Shown: piece by piece, positions 1-13,599 of the stretch | How the letters are laid out: each line of letters starts with the position of its first letter | How positions within the stretch are numbered: position 1 is the stretch's first letter | Source of the DNA: Trochalopteron elliotii | Lineage: Eukaryota > Chordata > Aves > Passeriformes > Leiothrichidae | Direction: 5' to 3' | Assembly (NCBI GenBank): GCA_024734555.1 | Contig: JANPWX010000009.1 | Span: 354,416 to 418,415, forward strand | DNA length: 64,000 bases | Notes under the pieces: model-generated | What the model was told of the DNA's origin: nothing | The model's input: the letters and a program-made list of their open reading frames with translations, nothing else | The model's database searches: none | Position numbers and translations under genes: made by a program

Positions 1-3000
1 TGAATGTCTTGAATGACAAGAGCAAAAATTTGGGGAGGTATGTTGTTCCTGTGTATGGTGTGGATTTTTTTGCAATGCATATAAATATACTTTAATCATG
101 TTTGCTAGCAATGTCAGGATACTCTGTGCATTTCCACAACCATGTCTGTGTTTTGGGAATAGTCTAGACAATACATGTCCAGTTACTGTAATCTTGGATA
201 GCTTTTTGTAATCCATTTATTTTTGTAACCTGGGGCTTTCCACTGCACTGAATACTTGCTGACCTTTAATTTCATTTACTGGAGGGTGGAGAGGAAGGAG
301 GAGAAAAGAAAGGCTTTAGGAAATCCCTTTCCCCACCCTGCAAAAGAAGGTAACTTTCTGTTTAAATATTGCTTGGGTTTAAAGGCTGTAAGCAGAGGAA
401 AAAATACAGATCATTTTGCATCCTTCATAAAAGCCAAATGTTGAAAGCAAGGTATCAGATATTCAGGAGCATTAAAAATTTGATACAAACTCTGGAATAG
501 ATGAGTATTTGAAATTTATAAAATATTTGTAGTCCCTGATGAACAACCTTTATGCTGATACCTGGTTATTACTAATATGCTCTAGTTAATATTTCAATAA
601 TGCTCACTTAAACTGGGTTTTTTTTATAATGGATTTTGTTTTGGATTGATAATATACCCACCAGATCACTAATCTCTTAAAATGCTTTTTGTCCTACTTA
701 AGTTCATCTAGTTTTCTCAAACTGAAAATATTTCTTCATGTAGTTGCTTACTTTTTTGCTAGATTAATTTAATCTGCTCCTTTATTTGCATTTTAAATCA
801 ATACCAGACATTTAGTATAGCAATATTTTTCTCTTGTGATTCAAAAGATGGAGTTTGTCAGCTACTTTCCTACAGCTGGAGAAAATCTATTTGTTCATTT
901 CTTAACCTTTTGACATATCTGTTTTTAAAAGCCTGGCTGTTTGTGATGGGGGATTGAAGTATAGAGTAACAGCTACAGAAGGAAACATCCCTTGTTATGA
1001 TCAGAGTGTAAACTGAGCCCAATGCAAAGAGAAGGGAGTAGGTTTACACAAGATTTTTGCACACCAGGAGAAAAAAGAGAGCCTCTTCTTACTTCACATG
1101 ATGGTTGAATTTTCATGTGGTGTAGTAAAACGTGAATTTTTAAAAGTTTTATTCACATGTCTTGGACGTGTGACTGTAAAATTGACACTCAAGTAGGTTA
1201 GAGCACTGATTCTCCACTGTAAAAGCAAACTCAGCAAAGTCGCAACTGTATTTTCCTTCTGTTCATGTGGCAAGTGAGACAGGTCTGAAAAGTCAAGACC
1301 ACAGAGCCCTGGGTGAAGTTGCTAAAATGCCCTTGCCGTTGTAACAAGCAGGGAAATGCAGGAGTTCGAAGCGTTTGGACAGGAATCAGTTTACAGGATC
1401 TGTACGCTAAGTGTTTTCTGATGGCTGACCCCAGGCTCAGGAGTGTCCCAAGTCGATGGTGCATGTGGGTTGCTGAAGAAAGTAGTTCTGTCTTCTGTCT
1501 CAGGGTATTATATCTATCAAACCTTCAGGCTTCAGCATCTCAATGCCAGTCCTACTTTTATCACACTTGGAAAGCATAACCATTACATAGAAACTACTTA
1601 ACCTTGCCTGTGTTTTTCCAGTAAGAGTGAAGGCTTGTAATAGTGACAATAGATCAAGCTTTGTCCTTCTTCCTCAAAATAAGTTGTATCATCTGGCGAC
1701 AGATGATTGTTATACATGTATTTATGCCTTATATATATATGTATGTATAATTTAAAGTTGAAAGGTTTTGTTCCTTTCCTTACGTCATAAAAAACCATAT
1801 CTGAATGAGTTGCGGTGCCAAAGGACACAACAGTGATTACATGTGCTATAAGCACGTGTGAGATGGCTTCTGCGCTACACTGAGGAACAGTTAAGGGTCT
1901 GTCTACAGCAGCAAAAGTATCAGAATGGGCATAGTCCTGTTCTGGACCCTATAGATGCGCTGGCTGAGGCTTCTGTTGCCAGTGGGACTGGACATCTATG
2001 GCAGATAGCCAGCTATGCCCTAGCTGATGACAGGCACTGCAGCATCACCTCTGGGTTATGTAGACAAAACCAGCTTGTCTTCTAAGTGCATAAAACATTA
2101 TTCCCATGGGCTACTGATAGCTAATTACTAATGAAAATTGTGGGGTTTTCCCCCCACTTTAGTAGGGTGGCTGTTTTAGCTTCTGATATAAATATAGTAA
2201 ATGTCTCCTTAAAACTCACTTGGAAAAAGTCCATGTCTAAGCACTTTGGAAATTTGAAAACCTTGTCACGCTGCAGGCACATCCCTTCTGTACTGCTTTG
2301 GCAAGTCTGAAGGAGTTTTTTTGTTTTGTTTTGGTATTTTTTCCTCCTTAAAATGGATCTGTTTCAGATGAGAATGTGGAGTTGCATAGTGAATTACCTT
2401 TATTTGTGCAAAATATAAGCTGTCACTGCCCACACCCATTCATCTCTGTAACAAAGAGAGTAAATCAGAGGGGGAAGTGCTAAGGAGGGATTCCTAGCTA
2501 CATCACTATGTGCAGAGTAATATTACAGACTCAAAGCAGAACTACCCATATCAGCGACATGTTCCTAAACCAACTGTGTTAGTCTGAAAAGAGAAAAGCA
2601 AACATAAGAGAAAGGAATGTCAATACGGGGGTGCCAGTAAACGGTGGAAATGGTGGGCTCCAGTATAACACACTCAGTCCATACTGCATAATTGTTTCCC
2701 TGTTTGCTAATGGTGATTATCAGGTCTTTTATCTTAAATATGCTTCTTGCCACCTTTGGATGTGAGAGATAGTGCTGACATAGTGAGGCTTGGAGTTTGA
2801 ACTGTCCTTTTCATAGTAAATAGAACTTGATAATGAAAAAACCTCATGGTCCCTCCGCTAATAAATCTGCCAAGTCCCTATGATACTATTTTGCTCCCAT
2901 CCCTGTATGTCAATGCTACTGTGACTGCTAAGAAAATCAATCAAATGGAAGACCACAACTCAGAATCTTACAAATTGGCAATGGTGACTGGCTAACAGTA

Positions 3001-4459
3001 TTGAGTGGCTAGGCATTCTGTTCTTGCTTTCCTAGCCTTTCATCCTCTCACATTTCTCCCTGTGCTGTATTCTTCCATTGCTGAGTTATTGGCAGGTGCA
3101 AAAGTATCATCAATAAATTATCAGCTGTATCAAGGTTTTTTTCTTGAATGTTCTTCTAACACAGAAAATCCTTTTATCCCTGGGCATGAATGAGTTCTAA
3201 ATAAATCACATGTCCAACATATATCAATATATGTTAAATGTAGTGATCTAACTGGGTTAGATTTTGTACAGTCCTCTAGCAGATACTTCTAGAAACAGTT
3301 TGTGTCAATGCTGTTCATTGAATCCTAAAAACGACTTTGTATTATTACACCTTAAAGGGCAAAGGGCATTAAGGATATTGAAGCCTCTTCTTGATAATTT
3401 CAGTTAATCTGTGCTGTGCTTGTTGGGAGATGCTTTTTACTAGTCTCTGGTAATTTTGCCATTGAAGATCTCTTGCCTATGGCGTTCCACTGGCAGCTTC
3501 TCTCCATCAGTGTGCATGCTCATGTTATAGTTTAGCTGTGGGACTCTAGTTTTTGATGTTGCATTTTTCTGAGTCACAATTAGCTGTAACAATTGCCATG
3601 CAAAAGGGAGCAATATGACCACAGTCAGTTTGATTATGCTTGCTATGAAGTGTTCAGGCCTTCAATGCAAGATGCCTTTGTCATTATTGTCGAAGAACTT
3701 TGCTGTGATTTCATCAGGGCGGGAATATTTCTCCCAGATTGTTTTTCTAACCTTCAAAATATTTTGCAATGAATTTATAATTGACAGGGTCTGTACATAG
3801 TTTAAAGATTTGAAGTGTTTCAAGTTCATTAGCTTTACATTGTAAAGAACATGTATTAACTGAAAAATCATTGGAGAGGAAATTTTAGTATCTTTTGGTG
3901 CTCTGTTAAGTGCTACTGATCAATTGTTAAAGGGACTTTTACTCTCATGCTACTTGGCCTGGCAAAGAATAGAGCCATTCTTATGGCCTGCGGTATTAAG
4001 AGATACATGGTTTTGGATACAGAAGTAAGTACGGCTGATTTCATCCATGGCTGTATTTATAAATTAGTGCAAAAGAAGAAAAATTGGAGTAAACCTACCA
4101 TCCTTCTGTTCTGCTGAGTAAAGTTACTTGAACTGAATCAGCTTACAAATAATTTCATCATCTTACTAAATTGTTACGGCTGGTCATCTGTTTGCATTCT
4201 CTTACTGACTTAATTACAAAAACTTCACAAATCTTTTGTCAAAATCTTTGTTAAGGGAACACTTCAATAGTGACAGAATTTCTATATAAATGTAAAAGCT
4301 AATGCTTCTTAATGAAATTCTGCCTGTGTGAGTCATACATTATAAGTAATGCCAAAGGGGGAAGAGTAGGGAATTGCCCAGCTAAACTTCTTTTAACCTG
4401 TGCCTCTTTGTAATAAAATAATGGTAGTCAGGGTTTCCAAAGAGATGAGGATTTGAAAA

Positions 4460-4790
4460 GTGAGCACGCCAGCTAATAGCTGTGGTAAGAGGCTGAACGC
4501 TGGGGAACAATACCAGTGTAGTGGCCTCTCGGTGTGTCTCTGCGCCTCGGAGCTCAATAGTGAATGTGCAGCATTGTTCAGCTGTGAAAAGTCTCGGAGC
4601 GCTTGGGATGTCAGGGCAGACCGAGGGAAACTGATTTTCAGCTTGTAGCCTCCTTGTCAGAGGGCTGGGAGGAGCCCGGGGGCACTTGGCCATTCCTCAC
4701 GGCTCCTCTGCTCCACCAGCTTGGTGCTTGTATGTGGCGAGTCCCCTGCAGGGATCTACCGCTCAGCAGTGTGCCCGTGGGAGAGGATGA
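4460..4790. promoter_or_regulatory. CpG-enriched patch, possible regulatory element
   Basis: About 14 CpG dinucleotides occur in 330 bases (for example around 4525-4550, 4600-4625 and 4670-4700), whereas the flanks have very few. GC content is visibly higher than in the surroundings. No clear TATA box or consensus-quality exon could be settled. This fits a minor CpG island, enhancer or unrecognised 5' exon. Confidence 0.3.
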
Positions 4791-7700
4791 AAGAGAGGAG
4801 AAGGGGTTTTTTTTCCCCTCATGATGGGTTTCATGTTTGAATGTCAAGTGAAAGCTTTCCCTGAGGGAAGTTAGAAGGTGACATTAGAATTTAAGGAAAA
4901 GCGTGGACATACAGAAGTTACTTCATTGAATATTTACGGCTTAATGGTCTAAATTTGATCACAGGTTTTGGAAGAAGATGTGTGGGGGTTTGGATGTTTT
5001 TTAAATAAAAAGAGTCTCTAGGTAAGTCATGAGAATGGCTCTTAAGTGAATTACCTTGTAAGTTCCTGTTTGTGTAGGGTACAGAGTTGAGAAAGCTTTG
5101 ATGTTCTCTCTATAAACAGGAATAACAAAAAGAATTGTGTTTTTAGTACGGCTTGTTGTGAAAATCCTGCAGTTCCACCACAGAGTTAATACACCTTCCC
5201 CTCCTCAGCCTCCACTCACTTGTTGTAGACCACAAAATCGGCCTTTGTGGCTGAGTTTCTCCAAGTGTGTTTGGACTTGAGAATTTGATTTGGATTCTAC
5301 CTCTAATATTTTTAAAAGGAATGGTTTGCTACTTTTTTTTTTCATAGAAAACAAACAAGAGGGAAACCCAAACAAGGAAAGTGGTGGGACTGAATGTCCC
5401 TATTTGGAAGAAGGATAAAGTCTGAAGGAAAAATCTGGGAAAAATATCTGCTTTAGCTGTACTAACTGGATTTAAATAGGAGCCTAAGTTTCTGTTTTCC
5501 CTGTCTCTGATCTAAACAGCGAGAAGATTCATCTGAGGTGTTTACTGAATACCAGCAGGTTTAGATGTTGTTTATTGTCGTTAACAAGAACTCTGAAAAC
5601 TGGCCAATATAGAAGTGCTTGAAGGCTGCAAAAGAGAAGTAAAATGGGACTGACTATAAAAGCCAGAAGGATGGTAGCAGACAGTTGTCTGATGTCTTTT
5701 CATGAATAAATTTCAGCTACCTTGCTGTGAACCACGAAGTGGTTCATTTTTAAGAGATTTCACGCCCCTCTCTTGTTTGCATTTTTCAGGGTTTTTTTCC
5801 CTCCAGATTGACAAAAAATTGCCTAATAAATCCAGTGGTCAGAAGAAATCTGAGGATCCTTTTTTTTACTAACTTTCTTTGTATGATGTTACATGTGTAT
5901 AAAATTCAATTTATATACCGCTGAATAGGAATGTTAGAGAATTTTAATACTTTCAAGTTTATAGGATTATTTTTCTGAAGCTGTTGGTAAAGAAGGCACA
6001 GGGACTCTGCAATATATATAGCTTTAATAAAGTGACTGTCTGGTTCAAATTAAGCTTTTTATTGCCCTGATAAGAAAGCACAGAGAAAGGCTTATGACTC
6101 AGGAAGTCAGTTGCTATGAATTATGCACCAAATGTTCTCTGTAACCAAGTCTAGGCCTCTAATCTGTTTGCTTCTTGCCCTGTGGCTTCTGAAGTGTGAT
6201 TGTTGTCGCTGTTAATCTTGAATTGTGATATGTCAATAAGTGTTGCAGGCATTAACACCATCTGCATATGGGTGCAGAGGCTGCACTGCTCTGTACACTG
6301 ACATTGCAGAGATATCAATCTCAATTCACACTTTGCTTCTTGAATACAAAATCTCTAAGGAAAGTATTGCTTGTTGGGGTAGGAATTTTGCTCTCAGTGG
6401 TTTGTCTTCACGAAATAACACCAAAGAAGTAGTAGAGGAAGTATTGTAGACACTGCAGAAAGGCCTTAAAGCAACTCTGAAAGCATTGTGAAGACTTCTT
6501 CATCACAAACATGGATCTGTTGCAGTGACTTTCATAGATATGCCTGAAAAGCTGACAAGGCAGAGAAGGGAATAACAAGGAAGGGAAGTTTCATTTTCAT
6601 GTACCACTGTATTTTCTCAGTATTGCAACAGGCAAGGACATTGAGAGGAAAGCTGTAAAACATAATCCCCGTAATTTAAAAGTACAGATGTTCTCCCTGT
6701 GCTCCAAGGGGCAATTTGGAAAGATGAAATCAAGGTAAACAGCAGTCCTGATGTGATAGGATTGTCAGTAGAAAATAAAAAATAAAGAATTGGGGAGGCT
6801 ACGTTTTAAGGATCTGTTGCTTGTGGCAGCAACAAGAGACCTTTGATTTTTCTGCTGTCACTGGTTGTTGTGATGCCATTTAGCAGTCTTAGTCTTCTTG
6901 ACCTTATTTATGTAAAATTCCACACTTAGCTGTAGAAGCAATACAGTAAGAAGACATTGTGTATGCTAAACTCCTTCGAACCTGAACATCTGCTTAGTTT
7001 CTTTTTATTTATTTTCATTTAAAAGTTTGTGAGATGTCAAAATACTGATTATTGTATTTTGTAAAAATCCATTGCAGTCATTTATTAAATCCAGAGTCCT
7101 TTTACTGTCTTGGCATATATTCCTGTTGAACTGGGATTTTGAAAGAGCTGTTAGCTTACTGTTGTATTGCCACCTTAAAAATAAGACCTAATGTTCCCTT
7201 TAAGGAGTGTAAGCACAAGAAACCAACTGACTTGAAATGCCAGGGCCAGTCTGTGGTGCAGCCAGACTGCCAATATGTCTTAGTTCCAACCTGTGAGGAA
7301 TTTATGGATTCTTCTCCCCGAGATATAAACTTGAATACTGCTTTCTGCAACTTGTATTTTTATTCAAGAGAGGAAACACAGAAGAAAGTTTTCATTTTAT
7401 TGTAAATGTGAACATCTGTTAGGAGGAGCCTGCTGTTACTATTTCAGTTCTGTTTCAAAATTCTGGTTGCTAAACTTCCTGAGGTGCAGAGGAGGTTCCA
7501 GTAAGTGGCTTCAGTTTGAAACCAAATGGGAGAGATCATTTAGCTGTATTTAAAGAAAAACATCAATTATTTAAAACTTCTGAAACTCATTTCTATTTGG
7601 CATCTAACATTGTCTGCTATATCAGAGAACTGGCTTTATAAAATGTGTTTTGCTTCATGCAGGATTTTTACTGGAAAGATTTGTAAGTCAACAGAGAATT

Positions 7701-8432
7701 TGGTGGCAGAAACAAAACACTGTTAAAATGAGTTTAAAAGAACTAATCTATTTGTAGTAAATACTGTAGTTACGAGTTATATTTAAATTGAAAGAGGTGA
7801 GTTGTAGAAGGATGTTCTTTAGGGTCACACAATTAAGTTTTTCCTTGGAACTAGCAAGAATGATTCATAGATACTGCATTTCCTTCTTCTGAAACTGTGT
7901 CTCACTCTCTAAAGTTTATTTTACCTGCTTTATAGTGGGAGACAATTAACAATTTTTCATCTTAAAAACCTCCCAATGTTCTTGATAAAGCAACAAATAT
8001 TGTGTGCTACAGGCTAGCTGCCTAGCCTGTGTGCTCGTGCTGCAGTGGGCTTTGAAAAGTTGTGAACTTTAGTGGCAACTTTAGGTTGCTTAGATGAAGT
8101 TGAACGCAGTAGTGTTAGGTGTTGTCCTGACAGTAGATTTGCCGGGAGCAGTAGATCAGTCCAGGAGAAGTAGAAACCAAACTTGGTGTCCAAGCCTCCT
8201 TACAATGATACAGTATAGCATAGAAGTCACCAGTCAGGTGCCAGCAGCAAGGCCTGATCCTGTGTCCTGCTGGGTGGAAGGAGGGCTACATGTGGATTTT
8301 CATTCTGGCGCAACAGTTTGAGTGTAAAAGTACTAAAGCATTCAAGCAGCATCATGTTGAACATGCTTTTAGCACTTCTTCACTAAATGCCAGTACAAGC
8401 AGAGAAGAAAAGGATGTAAAAGCTTTGGTTGC

Positions 8433-8482
8433 TTGTCATCTAGGGTATTACTCCTCCTTGTCATCTAGGGTGTTATTCCTCC
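8433..8482. repeat. 25-bp tandem duplication
   Basis: Two adjacent 25-bp units (8433-8457 and 8458-8482) containing GTCATCTAGGG differ at two positions. Simple local duplication. Confidence 0.85.
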
Positions 8483-10539
8483 ATATGCATTCACATCTAC
8501 AGATCTTCACTGAATTTTCATTTGCTCTGATTTAGAAAATAATTGAACTGTGCCTCTTTAAAATTCTTTTTTAAGAGGAGAGAAACAAGCCTTCAAAATT
8601 GACAAGGAGATGGAAAACAATTCTTCTAAAAGGCCCATAAATGGAGTGAAGGATTGGATCCATATGTTCTGTTTGTGTTGCAGTACATCAGCAGCATGTG
8701 ATGGCTTGTTCTTTTTGTTAGGTGTCTCTGCAGCACTGTGCACAGATTAAATAGCTACTGCATTGCAGAGAGTTATTAATACATTACATTGCACTTCCAG
8801 GGAAGATGTCAGTGTGTCCTTTAGCCTGAATGTACCTTGTGGTTGAGTTAGGGGTGATTTTTTAAATTTTTGCTGAGGATAACTTACTTTTTCAGTAAGT
8901 CTTTAGCCAGCTGGGAACTATAGAACAACATCATTCTTACCTTTTATAAAACTTCACTTATTGTTCAAGTTTAGAAAAATCAAAACCTTGTTCCAAAATA
9001 AAAACAGGTCACCCTTCTCAAATCTTAATCCTGATACACTAAAAATGTGGTCTTATGCTACTGTACATAGAATAGAAGGAAGCAGGAGATGGGGCAGAGA
9101 AACTCCTAAAGTATAATGCAGATAAACAAAATGCATGAAATACCAGAAAATTAGAAGTGGGGCCAACCCATTATTTTTCTGGCACATCTGGGTACTGTTT
9201 CATTTGTGATGCACATCAGTAAAACAGGAGGCTTTGTGGTTTCCAGTCTTCTGCCCTGACAGCTCTCAGTGCTATGCATGTTTAAAGTGATGGAGGTTGA
9301 GGGGTTGTTCTTGGGGAAGTTCTTATGTGTGGGGGAAACTACATGGGGATGGAAGGGAGAGCTCAGGTCAGGTGTGGGTGTGCAGAGATTAAAGAGCAAG
9401 ACAGAGCAAAATAAGGATCTCAGCTCTGTTTCCCTCTTCCTTCCACCCACATGCTCATGAGAGCTCCCTGTGCCAGTTCAGACCAGTGGCTGGAGCTCAC
9501 ACTGCAGTGCTGCAGGCCGTTTTTTTACCCAGCCCACTGAAACAGATGTGGGATGCTCTCTGCCACTGAGAATTAGGAGTTCAGGAGTTTTGTCACCACT
9601 AAATGATGAAGCTGCTGATATTACTTGTATGTCCTAGGACTTCTCAGAATTGACCAAGCAGTGCCCTGTGTCTGGTTAATTCTCTACAGGTCTGTCCAGG
9701 AATTAGTTCAGACCTGACATGGAGGTGATAAAAACTTTGTAGGCAAGGTGGGCACAAGGTGTGAGGAAGCAAAAGTCCGGAGGATTGAATCATTAGCTCC
9801 TGACAGAAATATGTGTGCATGTGGAATATAGCAAATGTATGGTATATTTGCCATATTCAAGTGATCTGAGTACCTGAGTGCTGCACTGTAGCTGTACTGA
9901 AAATTTTGGCATCAGTGTTGGCTGTTCTGTGCCTTTGAGTGTGTCCAGGACTTACAGATATGTGGTAGCTCACTCTCAAGTATTTTGCACAGATCTTGCA
10001 AAAAGATCTTTTAATATACATATGTAAATACTAAAAAAATCCTCAGAAGCTTTGGGAGAATCCACAGAAATACACGAGAGAGTCCATCTCAGTGATCTGT
10101 GATGTCAGCATGGCAGGCTGTAAACACCTGATCTTTCAGCCTAGGTAAAAGGGACTTTCACCCCAAGAGCCCTGATGTTCAGATCACAGTGTTTCACAGC
10201 TTTGCCAGTGGTCTCAAGGCTGTCTTTGCTTCCTTTTCTACCTCCAGTTTCCTGCTGTAAGGCATTGTTCAAGGACTGTGCTCTTTAGGAATACTCTGAA
10301 TGAAGCCAAGGCTCTGTCATGTACAAGGACAGAGGTAGTGAATTTCAAGTATAATTTTAAGGAGAGAATGCCTCTTTGTGGACTACGTTTGAGCATGCAG
10401 CTGTGAGAGCATGCCTGCAAAGTGGTGCCAGCAGCTGGGAACTCTTCTGACTTCTTTTGCCACCCAGCTCCAAGATGGAAATGCCACCACCCCCTCCGCA
10501 GGCAAAGGAGATGTCAGCTTTCTCACGGGTTAGCACCAG

Positions 10540-10660
10540 CCTATATCCTTTTTTCTCCTTTTCTGTTTTTCATCTTTTCTCCTGCCTCTCCTCTCACTGT
10601 CTCCTCTCGTCTCTTTTTTTTCTTTTCCTTTTTGTTTTTTTTCCCTTGTCTTCATTGTGA
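10540..10660 (+). repeat. Polypyrimidine tract
   Basis: About 120 bases almost entirely C and T, with short runs of T8. Low-complexity, non-coding; the short frames through it are artefacts of composition. Confidence 0.8.
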
Positions 10661-11204
10661 TTTAGCACAGAACACTTGATGGTTTGGTTTTCACATTTTC
10701 TTCTGAAATTCATTTCTCTTGCCCTTAAAAAACCCCCAAACCACTGAAGCTTTGCAAGCACTCTGCAAGAGCCTGTTCCTGTTTATGTTAGGGCAGAATA
10801 AGATCCAGAATGCTTCTATTTCCCAGGATCATCCTATATATTGCAAGTTCATGGAAGTTTCTAACGTAAACACAGGAATTTCACAATACCAGCAAGTGAT
10901 TTATTTGCTTTGCATACTTATCAATATTGTCTACAAATCAAGCAAACAAATGCTGTGGAAGTGGGGGCTCTATTTGATGTTTGCTCAGTGTTGTGCCTGG
11001 AAAAATGGAAGTTAGTGGGTGTTGCTCAGTGAAGTGTGCATTTCAAAGTTACCCACAGTGATGCCCATTGTCCTGTCCCTGAATTGCATGATGTCATATG
11101 TCATTTAAAGCTTGTAGTGATGTCGAAGACTGTCGGTGCTCTGGGAAAAAGGCGATGAGAAAGTTGTGAATCAGGTTTCTCTAAAGCCTTTGTGTTTAGG
11201 GTTT

Positions 11205-11347
11205 TGATAGATAAAAGCTGACTCATGCAATATTTCTGGCGAAGGAGCTGTACAGACTAGTAAGAGCTTCTCATTTTACCTGAGTGCCCAATGAGCTAAT
11301 TCGGGAACAGCTGAAGTCAGAGCCCGTGCCTCTCCTCTGCCGCACAG
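11205..11347 (+). promoter_or_regulatory. Candidate internal promoter and alternative first exon
   Basis: A TATA-like GATAAAAG lies at 11210-11217, an AP-1/MARE-type TGACTCATGC at 11219-11228, and locally raised CpG extends to about 11560. About 100 bases downstream a consensus donor CACAG/gtaggt falls at 11347/11348. Splicing this donor to 17187 leaves the PLEKHG1 frame open from the stop at 11281-11283 to the ATG at 17306. A two-codon upstream ORF (11291-11299) lies inside. The layout fits a first exon, but all elements are short and could arise by chance. Confidence 0.3.
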
Positions 11348-13599
11348 GTAGGTCGTGGGCTCTTCGGAGAGGACTGAAAAATAGAGAGGACTTGTTCAGC
11401 CCAGGTGCGAGGAGCCAGAGACATTCCTCAGTGGTGAGATACTGTCGCAGAGGATTTTCCCTTGCAATAATGTTCTCGGGTATTAGCGTGCTTGGTTGTG
11501 ACAGAGGCTGTTCTGCTTTAAGTGCTGCAGGGAGTGGGGGTGGGGGGACAGTAATTGGACTGATAGAAGTGAATTAGTTGGTGACTCTTTTCCCGTGTTG
11601 TGAGATTTCTAATAAATGGGATTTCTGTTCCTCAGAGTTCAGTTAAAATACTTGGCAGGGTATGGTTTGTGACAGTCCCGACTAGACATCTTATCCTGCA
11701 AATATCGTAGCTCTCCAGTGTGATATTTTTCACAGAGGGTGTTAGTTTTAGAACTGATATGTATTCATATACAAAGTTTAGTGATTAAAAACCTGCTGAT
11801 CTTCACTTGGACAGGATTCAGAGCAGAAGATATAGGGAGTGTATTTAAGATCACTTGGGAATTGGTAGTGGATGGATTTTAATCCCTCTCAGTCAGGAAG
11901 CTGTGGAGTGTTCTTGTTTCTCAATTCCAGTGTTGCATTTTGAATTCGATACTGAATGTAGGAATTGTTCTAAACTAGTTTGCTTAATTGTATCCACAGT
12001 ATGAATGCTTTATGTGAAATATGAAGATATCTCAGGGGAAAAAAACGAACCAGGGAAGACACTTCTTGTAGTCTCATCACTTTTTTGTAGCTAAACTCCA
12101 GAGGATGTGAAGACTGTAATTTCTGGTAATGTTGACTTTGTAGATAACACCTGAGGTGCTCTTTCTCTTGCCAGGAGAAAGGCAACAACAATGCTAATCA
12201 TGAATATAAATTGACCTTTGAGTTTTTACTTGTGCAGTATGTGGTAAAATTTCACATGCAGTAAACAACTTGGAGGAATAAACACGTATATTTAGATAGG
12301 ACTTGGGGATCTTTAAGTCAGTTTTATATTTAAAGACAAAGCACTTTATCTCTCATTGTATGCTAATGTTCTAGTATAGCCAAAGCTGCAGAGATAATGG
12401 AAATTTATCATTACCATGAATATAATTACAGGAAGGAGGTTTTTGTTAAAGAAAAGCAAGTGATAGAAGAAAGTTATGCATTTTTGGTGAGAACTTGTTT
12501 ATGACTGCACAATGAAAACCCGAGACTTGCCAAGATGGTTGTTTTGCATGTGCCTTCAGTCTTGTAACTAATATTAGAGGTGCCTGTTGGGATGAAACAG
12601 TGGTAATCCTTGCCCTTGCATGTCTGTGGAGTAGGGACGTGTCATTGTTCTTGCTGGGGGTCATGCCATGCCAGTGTGTGTGTGTGACACAGGAGCAGGG
12701 AACTTTGCAGGGGCTGGGAAGGGGGGGAGAGTAACTGAATTAATGCGAAGGCACAAACAAGAAATGACCTTGTTTGGGGAGCGTGTTTTCTTGTGTGTAG
12801 AGACAAGTAGTAATTATCCTCCTTTCAATGCTGTACTAACAAGTAATTGCTGTTATTCCTTAATTAAAGTATGCAAATTGAAGATTTCTTCTTTTTTTCC
12901 TCCCCAGACTGAGTTAAATACCGTTAATTCACAACTGACAAAAGTTCTCAATATTATTTTGGTTCATCCTTGAAAAGGTTCAGTAACCAAAAGAAAGCCT
13001 AACAAAAAAAGCAGTGAACCAGGCCAGACATGGGTCAGGGTATAGAAGACTGGCTCACAGTGTGTGCCTCTGCAGGCTCTGGGGGTACCTACAATTTCAC
13101 ACAGTGTTTGCAGCCTGAGTTTTGATGAATGCACCTACCTGCTAGTGCTCCTGCTGAAACTGGGAGGATAGGGTGGAGTGGGCTTGTAAATCAGTCCCAC
13201 AGGGTATGGGACAAATTACATGCTTTTTATAGTAAGTCTGTATGAAAGACAGAAGTTTGCAAAGGCACTGGGTCAGTAATGATTCATAGAGAGCAATCCT
13301 GGGGGAGGCTGTTTACTCTCTCTTCACTCTTATTAGTTCATTTGTGAATTTCTCTCCAGCCATTTGCTACAGACCTTAGGTAGCTGGTGCAAGAGTGAAG
13401 TTACTTTGTGGTACAACTGCAAGAGTAGTTCTACAAGAGTAGAACTACTTCTCAGAGTTCTGAAAAGCCAGATACAGACCCTGACACAAGAAAAGAGGAT
13501 GGGGCATGTGGCTGTGGCAGTGAACTCTATTCAACTGCTCTGTCCCAATGCACTTGTGACTGCAGAAATCATCTAAAAACTCTGTTCCTAATTTTAACG
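11348..13599. other. Non-coding stretch
   Basis: No coding exon recognised. The first 200 bases retain moderately high CpG. The remainder is AT-rich with no identifiable repeat. Confidence 0.55.

Larger units (their letters stand above)
1..11100. other. Non-coding DNA upstream of PLEKHG1 coding exons
   Basis: Only short unconserved frames are seen on both strands and no known domain or splice-linked coding pattern. It is AT-rich sequence with small simple repeats, such as a TA/TG run near 1720-1745. It holds a CpG-enriched patch at 4460-4790 and a 25-bp tandem duplication at 8433-8482, listed separately. Given the distant 5' exons of PLEKHG1 in mammals, this is probably intron or 5' flank; no exon could be proven. 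Confidence 0.6.

Noticed and set aside
1858..2085. 75-codon + strand frame with protein-like composition
   Set aside because: No known domain and no flanking splice signals that I could match; may be a decayed repeat but no family could be named.
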